Assembly: GCA_021108035.1 (NCBI GenBank)
Contig: JAIORQ010000024.1
Span: 27,299 to 91,298, forward strand
Length of the DNA: 64,000 nucleotides
Direction of reading: 5' to 3'
Origin: Bacteroidales bacterium
Lineage (GTDB): Bacteria > Bacteroidota > Bacteroidia > Bacteroidales > JAADGE01
Positions within the stretch are counted from its first letter, which is position 1. Each line of letters begins with the position of its first letter. Under the pieces are notes generated by a model. That model saw nothing but the letters and a program-made list of their open reading frames with translations. It was not told where the DNA came from and made no database searches. Below, in pieces: positions 18,422 to 29,891 of the stretch. A program made the position numbers and the translations under genes.

Positions 18422-18442
18422 TTACAAAAGCATTTATTATAT

Positions 18443-20548
18443 TTAAACAAATATTTTTCCCGTTAATCTTGCAATTATTTTATCTGATATCTTTGTATCA
18501 ATTTCTCCGTAATGTGAAAATTCCATAGTTGAAGATGCTCTTCCGGAACTTAAAGTTCTTAAAATTGTAACATAACCAAACATTTCTGATAAAGGAGCAG
18601 ATGCACTGATAACTTGTACATTTGTTCTTTCAGTTGTACCGTTGATTTTTGCTCTTCTTTTATTTAAGTCAGAGACAATATCTCCCAAATATTCACCGGG
18701 GGTTACTATTTCAACATCCATAATCGGTTCTAAAAGTATTGGTTTTGCTTTTACGATTGCATTTCTGAATGCTTGTCTTGCAGCAATCTCAAATGATAAT
18801 TCATCAGAATCTTCATCATTATAAGAGCCTCCTATTAATTCAACTTTTAAATTATCCAGCGGATATCCTGCAATAGTACCGTTGCTCATTGCTTGATAAA
18901 ACCCTTTCTCAATTGCCGGAATAAATATTTTTGGAATTATTGAATCATCAAGCTTATTTATGAATAAGAATTTATCTTCTTTATTCTCAAAAGGAGAAAC
19001 TCGCACTTTAATATCTGCAAATCTCCCTTTACCTCCTGTTTCTTTATTAAATATTTCTTGATGCTCAACAACAGCTGTTATTGCTTCTTTGTATGATACT
19101 TGAGGTTTTCCTTGATTACATTTCACATTGAATTCTCTATCAAGTCTGTCAATTAATACCTCAAGGTGAAGTTCTCCCATTCCGGATATAATTCTTTGTC
19201 CGGTATTTTTGTCAATTTTAACCTTAAATGTAGGATCTTCTTCTGAAAGAGTTTGTAATGAAGCATTTAATTTATCAATATCTTTCTGTGCTTTCGGCTC
19301 TATAACTACTCCGATAACAGGCTCCGGGAAATTAATATTTTCAAGAATAACTTTCTTATATTCAGATGTTAATGTATCACCTGTTTGAATATCTTTAAAT
19401 CCTACAACAGTACAAATATCACCTGCAAAAACTTCCTCTATTGCAATTTGCTTATTTGCATGCATTTGGTAAATGTTTGCAAGTCTTACTCTCTTATTTG
19501 TTCTTGGGTTATATACATTCTCTTTTGCCTTAATTGATCCTGAATATACCCTGATATAAGCTAATTTACCGATAAATTTATCAGCTGCTATTTTAAAAAC
19601 TAATGCAGATAAAGGTTCATCTTTATCAGCTTTTCGTTCTACTTCATAATCATTTTTCGGATTGATGCCTTTTATCGGTGGGATATCTAACGGGCTTGGA
19701 AGAAACTCTACTATAGTATCAAGTAATTTTTGAATACCTTTATTTTTAAATGCAGAACCGCACAGTACAGGTACGATTTCCTTATTTAACACTGCTTTTC
19801 TTGCAACAGCTTTGAATTCTTCAATTGTAATTGAACTTCTGTCTTCAAAAAAACGTTCCATCATTTCTTCATCAAATTCAATAACGCTTTCTATCAATTT
19901 CTCTCTCCACTCTTCAACAGTTTCTTTTAAATCTTCAGGGACTTCAGAAATTTCATAATTCATCCCCAATTGGTCATCATCTTTCCAATTTATTGCTTTT
20001 CTTTCGAGAAGATCAACAACACCCGTATAATCATCTTCAGACCCTATTGGTATTTGTATGGGAACTGCATTTCCGCCTAATTTTTCCTTAATTTGGTCAA
20101 CTACACCAAAAAAATCAGCTCCGAGACGATCCATTTTATTAACAAATGCAATTCTCGGAACACTATATTTATCAGCTTGTCTCCAAACTGTTTCAGATTG
20201 TGGTTCAACGCCTCCTACGGCACAAAATATTGCAACTGCACCGTCCAGCACTCTTAATGATCTTTCGACTTCAACAGTAAAATCGACATGCCCGGGAGTA
20301 TCAATGATATTTATTTTATATTTTTGATCATTAACATCCCAATATGTTGTTGTAGCAGCAGAAGTAATTGTAATACCGCGTTCTTGCTCTTGCTCCATCC
20401 AATCCATTGTAGCAAGACCATCATGAACTTCACCTATTTTATAATTAATACCGGTATAATACAATATCCTTTCGGTTGTTGTAGTTTTACCGGCATCAAT
20501 GTGAGCCATGATGCCAATATTACGTGTATGTTTTAAATCTGATACCAT
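18443..20548 (-). CDS. fusA: Translation elongation factor G
   Basis: The canonical 701-residue translocase GTPase. G1 [15 protein letters not shown], switch I with [10 protein letters not shown]3 DTPGHVDF with its catalytic histidine, and G4 NKMDRLGAD are intact, in contrast to the paralogue at 21740. Domains II to V follow, with GMGELHLEV in domain III and [15 protein letters not shown] near the C-terminus. It lies after rpsG in the str operon and should drive normal translocation and ribosome recycling. Confidence 0.98.
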   Translation of the reverse strand: MVSDLKHTRNIGIMAHIDAGKTTTTERILYYTGINYKIGEVHDGLATMDWMEQEQERGITITSAATTTYWDVNDQKYKINIIDTPGHVDFTVEVERSLRVLDGAVAIFCAVGGVEPQSETVWRQADKYSVPRIAFVNKMDRLGADFFGVVDQIKEKLGGNAVPIQIPIGSEDDYTGVVDLLERKAINWKDDDQLGMNYEISEVPEDLKETVEEWREKLIESVIEFDEEMMERFFEDRSSITIEEFKAVARKAVLNKEIVPVLCGSAFKNKGIQKLLDTIVEFLPSPLDIPPIKGINPKNDYEVERKADKDEPLSALVFKIAADKFIGKLAYIRVYSGSIKAKENVYNPRTNKRVRLANIYQMHANKQIAIEEVFAGDICTVVGFKDIQTGDTLTSEYKKVILENINFPEPVIGVVIEPKAQKDIDKLNASLQTLSEEDPTFKVKIDKNTGQRIISGMGELHLEVLIDRLDREFNVKCNQGKPQVSYKEAITAVVEHQEIFNKETGGKGRFADIKVRVSPFENKEDKFLFINKLDDSIIPKIFIPAIEKGFYQAMSNGTIAGYPLDNLKVELIGGSYNDEDSDELSFEIAARQAFRNAIVKAKPILLEPIMDVEIVTPGEYLGDIVSDLNKRRAKINGTTERTNVQVISASAPLSEMFGYVTILRTLSSGRASSTMEFSHYGEIDTKISDKIIARLTGKIFV

Positions 20549-20557
20549 TAATAATTA

Positions 20558-21034
20558 TTAAAATCTGAAATGTGCAAAAGCTTTATTTGCTTCAGCCATT
20601 CTGTGTGTTTCTTCTTTCTTTTTAAATGCTCCGCCTTCTTCTTTATATGCATCAAGAATTTCAGCAGCGAGTTTTTCAGACATAGATTTTCCTCTTCTTG
20701 CTCTGGAATACTTGATCATATTTTTCATACTGATCGACATTTTTCTTCCGAAGTTTATCTCTGTCGGTACTTGAAAAGTAGCACCCCCTACTCTTCTGCT
20801 TTTTACTTCTACCTGCGGAGTTATATTTTCAATTGCTTTTTTCCAAATTTCAAGAGGAGTTGCTTCCTCATCTTTTGTTCGTTTTTCAATAATATCTAAT
20901 GCCGAATAAAAAATATTATACGCTGTATTTTTTTTACCGTTCAACATTATATTATTAACAAATTGGGTTACCATTTTGTCATTATGTTTCGGATCAGCTT
21001 GAATTCCGAAATTTCTTTTCTTTTGATTTCTCAT
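20558..21034 (-). CDS. rpsG: 30S ribosomal protein S7
   Basis: A 158-residue primary binder of the 3' domain of 16S r[42 protein letters not shown] and the C-terminal [15 protein letters not shown] match the family. Ten bases separate it from fusA. Confidence 0.98.
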   Translation of the reverse strand: MRNQKKRNFGIQADPKHNDKMVTQFVNNIMLNGKKNTAYNIFYSALDIIEKRTKDEEATPLEIWKKAIENITPQVEVKSRRVGGATFQVPTEINFGRKMSISMKNMIKYSRARRGKSMSEKLAAEILDAYKEEGGAFKKKEETHRMAEANKAFAHFRF

Positions 21035-21063
21035 ACCTTATATATATATCTTATATAATATGA

Positions 21064-21438
21064 CTATTTTTTAGGTCTTTTTGTACCGTATTTTGATCTT
21101 CTTTGAGTTCTGTCATCTACACCTTGTGTATCTAATGTTCCTCTGACAATGTGATAACGAACACCGGGTAAATCTTTTATTCTGCCGCCTCTTACAAGTA
21201 CAATAGAGTGTTCCTGTAAATTATGTCCTTCACCCGGAATGTATGCATTAACTTCTTTGCCGTTTGTTAACCTTACTCTTGCTACTTTACGCATAGCTGA
21301 ATTAGGCTTTTTAGGGGTTGTTGTATAAACTCTTACACACACACCTCTTTTTTGAGGACTTGAATTAAGTGCAGGAGACTTACTTTTTCTATTAACTTTT
21401 TTTCTTCCTTTCCTTATTAACTGTTGAATTGTGGGCAT
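21064..21438 (-). CDS. rpsL: 30S ribosomal protein S12
   Basis: A 124-residue decoding-centre protein and first gene of the cluster. [36 protein letters not shown] and [17 protein letters not shown] are present. The lysines that change in streptomycin-resistant strains (in TPKKPNS and RIKDLPG) have the sensitive-type residues. A Bacteroidota-type promoter lies about 30 bases upstream. Confidence 0.98.
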   Translation of the reverse strand: MPTIQQLIRKGRKKVNRKSKSPALNSSPQKRGVCVRVYTTTPKKPNSAMRKVARVRLTNGKEVNAYIPGEGHNLQEHSIVLVRGGRIKDLPGVRYHIVRGTLDTQGVDDRTQRRSKYGTKRPKK

Positions 21439-21466
21439 TTCTGTCTGTTTTTTTGAATTTGGGGGG

Positions 21467-21496
21467 CAAAGATAGAATTATTTTTTTTTAAAGCAA
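21467..21496 (-). promoter_or_regulatory. Promoter of the rpsL-rplQ cluster
   Basis: On the minus strand TTG (21494-21496) and TATCTTTG (21467-21474) are 19 bases apart, fitting the Bacteroidota -33/-7 consensus. The start of transcription would be near 21460, about 20 bases before rpsL. Confidence 0.75.
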
Positions 21497-21663
21497 TGTT
21501 TTTTAAATAAATTTTTTAGATTTATTCTTTTTTCTCTAAAATGGAGCAGATTATCTGTTTATTCGATTAATACGAATGTAAAAATTCATAAATAAAAAAT
21601 TCATTATTTACACTTATCATGCTTTGAAATGCAGGAAAGATTTTATAATTAAAAATACATATC

Positions 21664-21693
21664 TTGATTCTTATTATTTTTTTTTTAATTTTG
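21664..21693 (+). promoter_or_regulatory. Promoter of the EF-G paralogue gene
   Basis: TTG (21664-21666), a 19-base spacer and TAATTTTG (21686-21693) match the Bacteroidota consensus. Transcription would start near 21700, about 40 bases before the gene. The 301-base region 21439-21739 thus holds two divergent promoters and otherwise only AT-rich sequence. Confidence 0.7.
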
Positions 21694-21739
21694 CATCAAA
21701 TTTTAAAATATATTTCTATAATAAAAAAAAAAATACGCA

Positions 21740-23899
21740 ATGAAAGTTTATAACACAGGAGATATCAGGAATATAGCCCTTGCCGGAAATGCAGGCAGCG
21801 GAAAAACCACATTAGCAGAGAATATTGCATTTGAAGGAGGAAAAATTCAAAGAAGAGGGACAATTGATTCTAAATCAACTTTATCGGATTATAGATTGGT
21901 TGAACATGAGCAAGCCGGATCAGTTTATTCTTCAGTTCTTAACAGTGAATGGGACAGTGTGAAAATTAACATATTAGATGCTCCCGGAGCCCTTGACTTC
22001 ATAGGTAGTGCAGTATCTTCAATTGCTGTTGCCGATACTACACTTTTATTATTAAACACTCAAAACGGAGTAGAAGTTGGTTCTGAAATTCATTGGAGAC
22101 TTACAGAGAAGTTTAACAAACCTGTTGTTATCATTGCAAACCATTTAGATCATGATAAAACAAACTTTGAAAAAACAATAGACCAAGCGAGAGAGAAACT
22201 ATCCAATCATGTAGCCATTATTCAATATCCTGTAAATCAGGGTGCTGAATTCAATTCTATTATTGATCTCATTACCGGAAAAATGTATAAGTGGAATAAT
22301 GACGGTACAAATCCTGAAGTTGTTGATATACCTGCAGAAGAAGCTGATAAAGCAAAAGAATTAAGGATGCAACTTATTGAGACAGCTGCAGAAAATGATG
22401 AAGCTCTTATGGAAACTTTCTTCGAAAACGAAACATTAACAGAAGATGAAATGAGAGAAGGTATATTAAAAGGTATTCTTAACAGAGGAATGTTTCCGGT
22501 TCTTTGCACTGCAGCAAAAAACAATATGGGTACACGAAGATTGCTGGATTTTGTTAAAAATGCTCTTCCTGCTCCTGATACTATGCCTGCTACCCTGACA
22601 ACTGATGATAAAGAAATTAAATTTGATGCAAAAGGTCCGAAATCACTATTCTTTTTTAAAACAAGTGTAGAAGAACATCTTGGTGAAGTATTATATTTTA
22701 AAGTAATGTCCGGTGAGATTAATGAGAGTGATGATATGATTAACTCTTCAACTCAAAATAAAGAAAGAATATCTCAAATTTTTGCGGTAAACGGGAAGAA
22801 CAGAGATAACTTAAGTAAAATTGTTGCCGGAGATATTGGAGCAACCGTAAAATTAAAAGGTACTTCAAACGGAGATACATTAAGTGAAAAAGGTACAGAT
22901 TTAAAATTTAAAGATATTGAATATCCAAATCCTAAATACAGAAAAGCAATCAAAGCATTAAGTGAATCAGATGATGAGAAACTTGGTGAATATCTTCATA
23001 GATTACACGATGAAGATCCTACCTATATCTTAGAATATTCAAAAGAATTGAAACAATTGATTATTCACGGACAAGGTGATCATCATTTAAATACATTAAA
23101 ATGGCATTTAGATAATATTTTTTCAGTACAAACTGAATTCATAGCTCCTAAAATTCCTTATCGTGAAACAATTACTAAAGCTGCACAATCTGACTACAGA
23201 CATAAAAAACAATCAGGCGGAGCCGGACAATTCGGTGAAGTTCATATGATTATTGAACCACATGTAGAAGGTAAAGCAAAACCTTCAGCATTCAAGATAG
23301 GAGGTAAAGAATATACCGTTACTGTTAGAGATGAAGATGTAATTGACTTGAAATGGGGCGGTAAATTAGTGTTTTATAATTGTATTGTCGGAGGTGTTAT
23401 TGATAAAAACTATATGCCTGCAATTATTAAAGGTTTAATGGAAAAAATGGAAAACGGACCGCTAACCGGCAGTTATGCAAGAGATATCAGAGTGAGTGTA
23501 TATGACGGAAAAATGCATGATGTGGATTCAAACGAAATTTCATTTAAAATTGCGGGTTCTAAAGCATTTTCGGATGCATTTAAACAAGCAGGTGCTAAAA
23601 TATTAGAACCAATTTATAATCTTGAAGTTATGGTTCCTTCTGAAAGTATGGGAGATGTAATGAGTGATCTTCAAGGAAGAAGATCAATAATCCAAGGTAT
23701 GAGCAGTGCAAAAGGTTTTGAAGTTATTAATGCAAAAGTTCCTTTAGCGGAAATTTCTAAATATGCTACTGCATTGAGTTCAATATCAGGAGGAAGAGCA
23801 ACTTTTGAAATGGAATTTGATGAATATTCTCCTGTTCCGGGAGATCTTCAAAACGATCTGATTAAAGCTCACGAAGCAGAACAAGAAGATGATGATTAG
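21740..23899 (+). CDS. EF-G paralogue with degenerate GTPase motifs
   Basis: A 719-residue protein co-linear with EF-G (G domain, then domains II to V, ending with SGGRATFEMEFDEYSPVPG). The P-loop GNAGSGKTT is intact, but G3 reads DAPGALDF, so the catalytic histidine of DTPGH is an alanine; G4 reads NHLD instead of NKxD; and the switch I motif RGITIT is replaced by AGSVYS. This matches the EF-G2 type of Bacteroidota; a Bacteroides paralogue has been reported to support translocation without GTP hydrolysis. It is divergent from the str operon with its own promoter and a strong terminator. Alternative names in databases are EF-G-like or TetM-like; those would overstate the case. Confidence 0.9.
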   Translation: MKVYNTGDIRNIALAGNAGSGKTTLAENIAFEGGKIQRRGTIDSKSTLSDYRLVEHEQAGSVYSSVLNSEWDSVKINILDAPGALDFIGSAVSSIAVADTTLLLLNTQNGVEVGSEIHWRLTEKFNKPVVIIANHLDHDKTNFEKTIDQAREKLSNHVAIIQYPVNQGAEFNSIIDLITGKMYKWNNDGTNPEVVDIPAEEADKAKELRMQLIETAAENDEALMETFFENETLTEDEMREGILKGILNRGMFPVLCTAAKNNMGTRRLLDFVKNALPAPDTMPATLTTDDKEIKFDAKGPKSLFFFKTSVEEHLGEVLYFKVMSGEINESDDMINSSTQNKERISQIFAVNGKNRDNLSKIVAGDIGATVKLKGTSNGDTLSEKGTDLKFKDIEYPNPKYRKAIKALSESDDEKLGEYLHRLHDEDPTYILEYSKELKQLIIHGQGDHHLNTLKWHLDNIFSVQTEFIAPKIPYRETITKAAQSDYRHKKQSGGAGQFGEVHMIIEPHVEGKAKPSAFKIGGKEYTVTVRDEDVIDLKWGGKLVFYNCIVGGVIDKNYMPAIIKGLMEKMENGPLTGSYARDIRVSVYDGKMHDVDSNEISFKIAGSKAFSDAFKQAGAKILEPIYNLEVMVPSESMGDVMSDLQGRRSIIQGMSSAKGFEVINAKVPLAEISKYATALSSISGGRATFEMEFDEYSPVPGDLQNDLIKAHEAEQEDDD

Positions 23900-23951
23900 A
23901 AACCACCACAGGAGGTTCATTGCAAAGTCAATCAAAATTTAACGCTTTTCT

Positions 23952-23999
23952 CCAATCTCTGCGTGTTTCAAAAATTCGCAGAGATTGGAATATTTTTTT
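23952..23999 (+). terminator. Strong terminator after the EF-G paralogue
   Basis: CCAATCTCTGCG (23952-23963) and CGCAGAGATTGG (23977-23988) form a perfect 12-bp stem with a 13-base loop, followed by a T run at 23993-23999. Confidence 0.85.
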
Positions 24000-24020
24000 C
24001 CTTTACATAGAAATTTTTCA

Positions 24021-24028
24021 TATCTTTG
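24021..24028 (+). promoter_or_regulatory. -7 element of the PIN toxin-antitoxin operon
   Basis: TATCTTTG matches the Bacteroidota -7 consensus exactly and lies 28 bases before the ATG of the antitoxin. No clear TTG is found at the usual distance. It argues for the start at 24057 and against the longer frame from 23985. Confidence 0.5.
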
Positions 24029-24056
24029 TTTACAGGAAAGATATAAAAAACAAAAA

Positions 24057-24284
24057 ATGCAATCAGTTGATTTAATATTAAATGAGTTTAACAAACTAAA
24101 ATTTGAACAACAAAAAATTCTTGTTTACAAATTATTTGACAAATTATTAAACAAAAAAGAAAACGTCCCTAAAGTTAAATCAAAGTCAAATTTTTTTAGT
24201 CAATACAGAGGCATTGCAAAAGGATTTTGGAATACGGATGCACAAGAATACATTAATAACTTGAGAGATGCAGACAGGTTTTAA
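24057..24284 (+). CDS. Putative antitoxin of a PIN-domain toxin
   Basis: A 75-residue protein just before, and overlapping by 17 bases, a PIN-domain gene, the normal layout of type II toxin-antitoxin pairs. The first half is helical (VDLILNEFNKLKFEQQKILV), the second has short charged segments ending in YINNLRDADRF, which would wrap the toxin. The longer frame from 23985 overlaps the terminator hairpin and the promoter, so the ATG at 24057 is preferred. No known DNA-binding fold is obvious; the function is inferred from context. Confidence 0.65.
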   Translation: MQSVDLILNEFNKLKFEQQKILVYKLFDKLLNKKENVPKVKSKSNFFSQYRGIAKGFWNTDAQEYINNLRDADRF

Positions 24285-24714
24285 AAGTGTTTTTATTGAT
24301 ACTGCATTGTTCATTTATTTGTTGGAAGACAGCCCTGATTACGGTAATAAATCTGAAAACTTCTTTTCTTTTTGTATGAGCAAAAATATTGCAATGCATA
24401 CAGGATTAATAACTTATTTAGAATTTTGCGTAAAACCATACAGAGAAAACAATTTGATATTAATTGACAAATTCAAAGAATTGATTAAGTGTTCCGGTAT
24501 TAATATGTCAGAGACATTAACATTATTTGATTGTGATATAGCATCAAAGCTACGAGCAGAAAACATAAGTTTGAAAAATTTTGATGCAATACAAATTGCA
24601 ACAGCATTAAACAATAATTGTGATATTTTTATGAGTAATGATAAAAAACTTAAAACTGTAAAAGACATAAAAATTTATACATTAGATGATTGGCAAATAC
24701 AATCAGTAAAATAA
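24268..24714 (+). CDS. VapC-like PIN-domain ribonuclease toxin
   Basis: A 148-residue PIN-domain protein. The four acidic residues that bind metal are in place: D11 in FIDTALFIYLLE, E52 in TYLEFC, D106 in LKNFDAIQIATAL and D125 in FMSNDKKLK. VapC-type toxins cut tRNA or other RNA in the cytoplasm and are held inactive by the antitoxin encoded just upstream. The start overlaps the antitoxin end, so the pair is translationally coupled. The frame is intact with all key residues, so it is probably active. Confidence 0.85.
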   Translation: MQTGFKSVFIDTALFIYLLEDSPDYGNKSENFFSFCMSKNIAMHTGLITYLEFCVKPYRENNLILIDKFKELIKCSGINMSETLTLFDCDIASKLRAENISLKNFDAIQIATALNNNCDIFMSNDKKLKTVKDIKIYTLDDWQIQSVK

Positions 24715-24802
24715 TTTCAGAATAGACATCAGAGACTATAGAAAATCAAAATAAACAATTTTTTTACACCTCTGTTTATTAATATTTAACAGATACTGCT
24801 TT

Positions 24803-25903
24803 GTGAAGTTTCTTTTGAACATACGATTGACAATTCTTGATATATACATTATCAAGAAATTTTTAGGAACATTTATTTTCTCAATAATATTGATTATTGC
24901 TTTAGCAATTATTATAGACCTGTCAGAAAAAATTGATTCTTTTATAGAAAAACAAGTTCCCATAAATGAAATCATTTTTGACCATTATTTTAACTTCATT
25001 CCTTATTATACAAATTTATTTCTCTTCTTGTTTGTTTTTATTTCTGTTGTATTTTTTACATCAAAAATGGCAGAAAATTCTGAAATCATTTCTATTATCG
25101 GAAGCGGTATAAGTTTTAACAGATTGATGTATCCGTATTTTATATCGGCATTTGTTTTAGCTGTTGCATCATTTATGTTAAGTAATTTTATAATTCCGCC
25201 GGCTAACAGAATTCGTTTAGATTTTGAAAACACATATATAAACGGAACATATTATAACAGTGACAGGAACATACATAAACAAATAAGCCCCGGAGTATTC
25301 ATATATATGGAAAACTTCAATACTATGTCAAATAGCGGGAATAAATTCTCAATTGAAAATTTTAAAGGAAACGATCTTAAATCAAAATTAATATCTAAAA
25401 GAGTAAAATGGGACAGCACAATAAGTAAATGGAGTGTTTTTGATTATTTCATCAGGGATATATCCGGTAATAAAGAAGTTATAACTTCCGGAAAAAGAAT
25501 TGACACTTTTTTGAGCATTACACCCGAAGATTTCCAACGTCGTGATACAGAAAAATCGACAATGGATTATACTGAACTGAACTCATTTATTGATGATATA
25601 AGATTAAGAGGCGAAACAAATATTAATACTTACTTACTGGAAAAACATCAACGAACAGCTTTTCCTTTTTCTACATTTATTCTGACATTAATGGGTGTGT
25701 CATTAGCTTCACGGAAAAGCAAAGGCGGTACCGGAATTAAAATGGGCTTAGGATTCTTACTAAGTTTTCTTTATATTTTCTTTATGCAAATTGCCGCACA
25801 GTTTTCAATAAAAGGCGGATTATCTCCTTTATTAGCCGCTTGGATACCTAATTTTATATTTGCAATGGTTGCCTTTTTCCTTTACCGAATTGCACCAAAA
25901 TAA
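24803..25903 (+). CDS. LptF/LptG family permease
   Basis: A 366-residue inner membrane protein of the YjgP/YjgQ family, which with LptB and LptC extracts lipopolysaccharide from the inner membrane. It has the typical start LTILDIYIIKKFLGTFIFSI, two more N-terminal membrane segments, a periplasmic beta-jellyroll of about 150 residues (around 95-260), and three C-terminal segments with FPFSTFILTLMGVSLASRKSK. The start is GTG at 24803 or TTG at 24815; no nearby ATG fits. It ends 14 bases before the convergent eno gene. Whether it is the F or G protein is undecided. Confidence 0.88.
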   Translation: MKFLLNIRLTILDIYIIKKFLGTFIFSIILIIALAIIIDLSEKIDSFIEKQVPINEIIFDHYFNFIPYYTNLFLFLFVFISVVFFTSKMAENSEIISIIGSGISFNRLMYPYFISAFVLAVASFMLSNFIIPPANRIRLDFENTYINGTYYNSDRNIHKQISPGVFIYMENFNTMSNSGNKFSIENFKGNDLKSKLISKRVKWDSTISKWSVFDYFIRDISGNKEVITSGKRIDTFLSITPEDFQRRDTEKSTMDYTELNSFIDDIRLRGETNINTYLLEKHQRTAFPFSTFILTLMGVSLASRKSKGGTGIKMGLGFLLSFLYIFFMQIAAQFSIKGGLSPLLAAWIPNFIFAMVAFFLYRIAPK

Positions 25904-25917
25904 AGTTAAGGGCACTC

Positions 25918-27513
<1,596 letters not shown>

Positions 27514-28209
27514 TTAATCTTCTTCAACAATCAATTTATACCCTACTCCGTGTTTATTTATAATTTTAATTCTTGGGTCGGCTTGCAGCAATTTTCTTAA
27601 TTTTGTAATATAAACATCCATGCTTCTTGCATTAAAATAATTATCACCTCCCCAAACTACTTTCAATGCACTATCCCTTCTCATTAATGAATTTTGGTGT
27701 TGGCATAATAACTTTAAAAGATCAGATTCTTTAGAAGTTAATTTGCTAATTTTTTTTTCATTTATCTTTAAAATTTGTGTGTTTGAATCAAATATTACAA
27801 GACCTATTTGAAAAATCTTCTGTTCTCCCGTTGTATCTCTTCCTGTTCTTCTCATTACAGCTTCAATTCTGTATAATAATTCTTCCATATTAAAAGGTTT
27901 TGTAATATAATCATCAGCACCAATTTTAAAACCTTTCAAAACATCTTCTTTTAATACTTTTGCTGTTAAAAAGATTACAGGAATATCTTTATTCATAGAT
28001 TTGATATTTTTAGCCAATTCAAAACCGTCTTTTTTAGGCATCATAACATCCAATATACAAAGATCATATTTCTTTTTCATGTATGCTTTGTACGCTTCAT
28101 CGCCATCAATAAACAAATCAGTTTCAAATTTTTTTGCTTCGAGATATTGTTTAAGAAGAGACCCCAAATTTACATCGTCTTCAGCGAGTAATATTTTTAT
28201 TTTATTCAT
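27514..28209 (-). CDS. rprY: OmpR-family response regulator, RprY-like
   Basis: A 231-residue two-domain regulator. The receiver has the acidic pair in LLAEDDVN, the phosphoacceptor Asp in LCILDVMMPKKDGFELA and the lysine in DDYITKPFN. The C-terminal winged helix has SKLTSKESDLLKLLCQH and RSMDVYITKLRKLLQADP, so it binds DNA. It follows its sensor kinase gene by 26 bases, and the pair resembles RprX/RprY of Bacteroides. Targets cannot be read from this sequence. Confidence 0.88.
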   Translation of the reverse strand: MNKIKILLAEDDVNLGSLLKQYLEAKKFETDLFIDGDEAYKAYMKKKYDLCILDVMMPKKDGFELAKNIKSMNKDIPVIFLTAKVLKEDVLKGFKIGADDYITKPFNMEELLYRIEAVMRRTGRDTTGEQKIFQIGLVIFDSNTQILKINEKKISKLTSKESDLLKLLCQHQNSLMRRDSALKVVWGGDNYFNARSMDVYITKLRKLLQADPRIKIINKHGVGYKLIVEED

Positions 28210-28235
28210 TTGTTTATACTTAAAGATTGTTTATA

Positions 28236-29780
28236 TTATTCAATAATTTCATTTAAAGGCAAATTCAATATGAAACTTGTACCTGCACCAAGTTCGCTTT
28301 TTACTGATATGCTCCCGTTATGCTCATCAATTATTCTTTTTACATAACTCAATCCAAGACCGAACCCTTTTACATCGTGAATATTTCCTGTAGGAACTCT
28401 GTAAAACTTATTAAATATTTTTTTTTGCCCTTCCTTGCTTATTCCTACACCATTATCCGAAATAATTATAAGAATAAATTCGCCGTTTGTCTTACTACTT
28501 ACTTTTATTCTCGGAGGAATATTATCTTTAGAATATTTTACGGCATTATCCAAAAGATTAAAGAATATATTAGTCAAATGTAATTTATCTCCTTTAATAT
28601 TATAATGATCAGCTCTTAAATCTGTTAAAATCTCACCTCCTTTCGTTTTCACTTTTATATCTGTAATTAAAACAGCTTGTTTAATAATATTATGAATATC
28701 AACATCTTGTATATTATAGTGAATGTTTCCTTTTTCAAATAATGAAATTTGTAATACTTTTTCGATTTGAAATTCCAAACGTTTGCTTTCATCCCCAATA
28801 ATTTTAGTTACAGATAAAATCTCGTCTTTATCAATATTTATACTGTTATCACTTAACATTTGCGAAGCTAAGGAAATTGTTGAAACAGGTGTCTTTAATT
28901 CATGGGTCATATTATTTATGAAATCATTTTTAAGTTCAGATAATTTTCTTTGTTTTAATATAAGATATATAATTAACGAAAAAGTAATTGTAATAATTAT
29001 TGTAATGATGATTGAAATAATCATTTCTCTCGGAATATTATTCGGAAGAATTTTATTTCCGGCTTTAAAATAAACAACGAGAAAATATCTTGAAGAAAGG
29101 ATATCATTAGGGAATAATTGTATTTCATAAGTTTGCTTCACATAATCCAAACTGAATCCTTTGGATTTGATTCTATATTCATTCATTTCATCTTTTACAC
29201 CAAAAAAGTAAGATTGCTTAATATTATTCTTTTTAAATGAATTTAAAATAACTTGTTCTATTTGAACGGCATCTAATCGTTTTTCAATCTTAGTTTCTCC
29301 GGAAATCATTCTATTCAGAATGTCCTGAATAAATATTGTTTTCTTACTGATATTTGCAATTATTCTTTCTTTTAAGTCTTCCTGAGTAAACTCATCATAG
29401 CTCCCGAGAGAATCTTGAGTTTCGGCATCTATTCGATATAACGAATCGCCTTGTAAATAATAAATACTTGGTTGATTTTGCGTTGTACCATTTTCAACAA
29501 AATCATTATCTTCAACAAAATTTTCTTCAAACAAAAACTTACTTCCGGGCAATCCTGTATTGTCTTTACTGAAAGGTACAGAAGATTGTGTGATTTGTAA
29601 CAATGCTTCCCTTTCTTCGGCAGTTTTCACAACTTCAAACAAAGCTTTATTCACACTTTCCGTGAATTTTTGTTCCTCAATAATCATAGCATTTTCTATC
29701 CAAGCTGCTTGCACTAATATCAATAATGCAACAGTTGCTGTCATTATACCCGTTAACAAGCTTATGTATTTCTTACGCAT
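28236..29780 (-). CDS. rprX: Membrane sensor histidine kinase, RprX-like
   Basis: A 514-residue kinase: first membrane helix at about 8-28, a periplasmic sensor of about 220 residues with no recognised fold, a second helix near 253-275, then directly the HisKA domain (NNMTHELKTPVSTISLASQM, phosphorylated His near 295) and the HATPase domain (NLLDNAVKYSKDN, ISDNGVGISKEGQK, GFGLGLSYVKRI). No HAMP domain is visible between helix and HisKA, as in RprX-type kinases. It should phosphorylate the regulator encoded just downstream. Confidence 0.88.
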   Translation of the reverse strand: MRKKYISLLTGIMTATVALLILVQAAWIENAMIIEEQKFTESVNKALFEVVKTAEEREALLQITQSSVPFSKDNTGLPGSKFLFEENFVEDNDFVENGTTQNQPSIYYLQGDSLYRIDAETQDSLGSYDEFTQEDLKERIIANISKKTIFIQDILNRMISGETKIEKRLDAVQIEQVILNSFKKNNIKQSYFFGVKDEMNEYRIKSKGFSLDYVKQTYEIQLFPNDILSSRYFLVVYFKAGNKILPNNIPREMIISIIITIIITITFSLIIYLILKQRKLSELKNDFINNMTHELKTPVSTISLASQMLSDNSINIDKDEILSVTKIIGDESKRLEFQIEKVLQISLFEKGNIHYNIQDVDIHNIIKQAVLITDIKVKTKGGEILTDLRADHYNIKGDKLHLTNIFFNLLDNAVKYSKDNIPPRIKVSSKTNGEFILIIISDNGVGISKEGQKKIFNKFYRVPTGNIHDVKGFGLGLSYVKRIIDEHNGSISVKSELGAGTSFILNLPLNEIIE

Positions 29781-29803
29781 ATGCTAATACTCTTTAATAA
29801 AAC

Positions 29804-29821
29804 GGTTCTACTGTTATTTTA
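29804..29821. repeat. 18-bp dispersed word, copy 1
   Basis: GGTTCTACTGTTATTTTA occurs here, upstream of the sensor kinase gene, and again exactly at 57952-57969 next to a terminator hairpin. Confidence 0.5.
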
Positions 29822-29891
29822 GTGGTTGATTTTAACTAAATTCCTAATCATAATGTTGGTTATAATATTAGGAACTGTTAAGAAATAACTT

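Noticed and set aside
21740..23899. Tetracycline-resistance ribosome protection protein
   Set aside because: Layout and motifs match the EF-G2 type of Bacteroidota; altered G motifs argue against a TetM-like GTPase.
23985..24056. N-terminal extension of the antitoxin gene
   Set aside because: It would overlap the terminator of the EF-G paralogue and include the promoter box at 24021.
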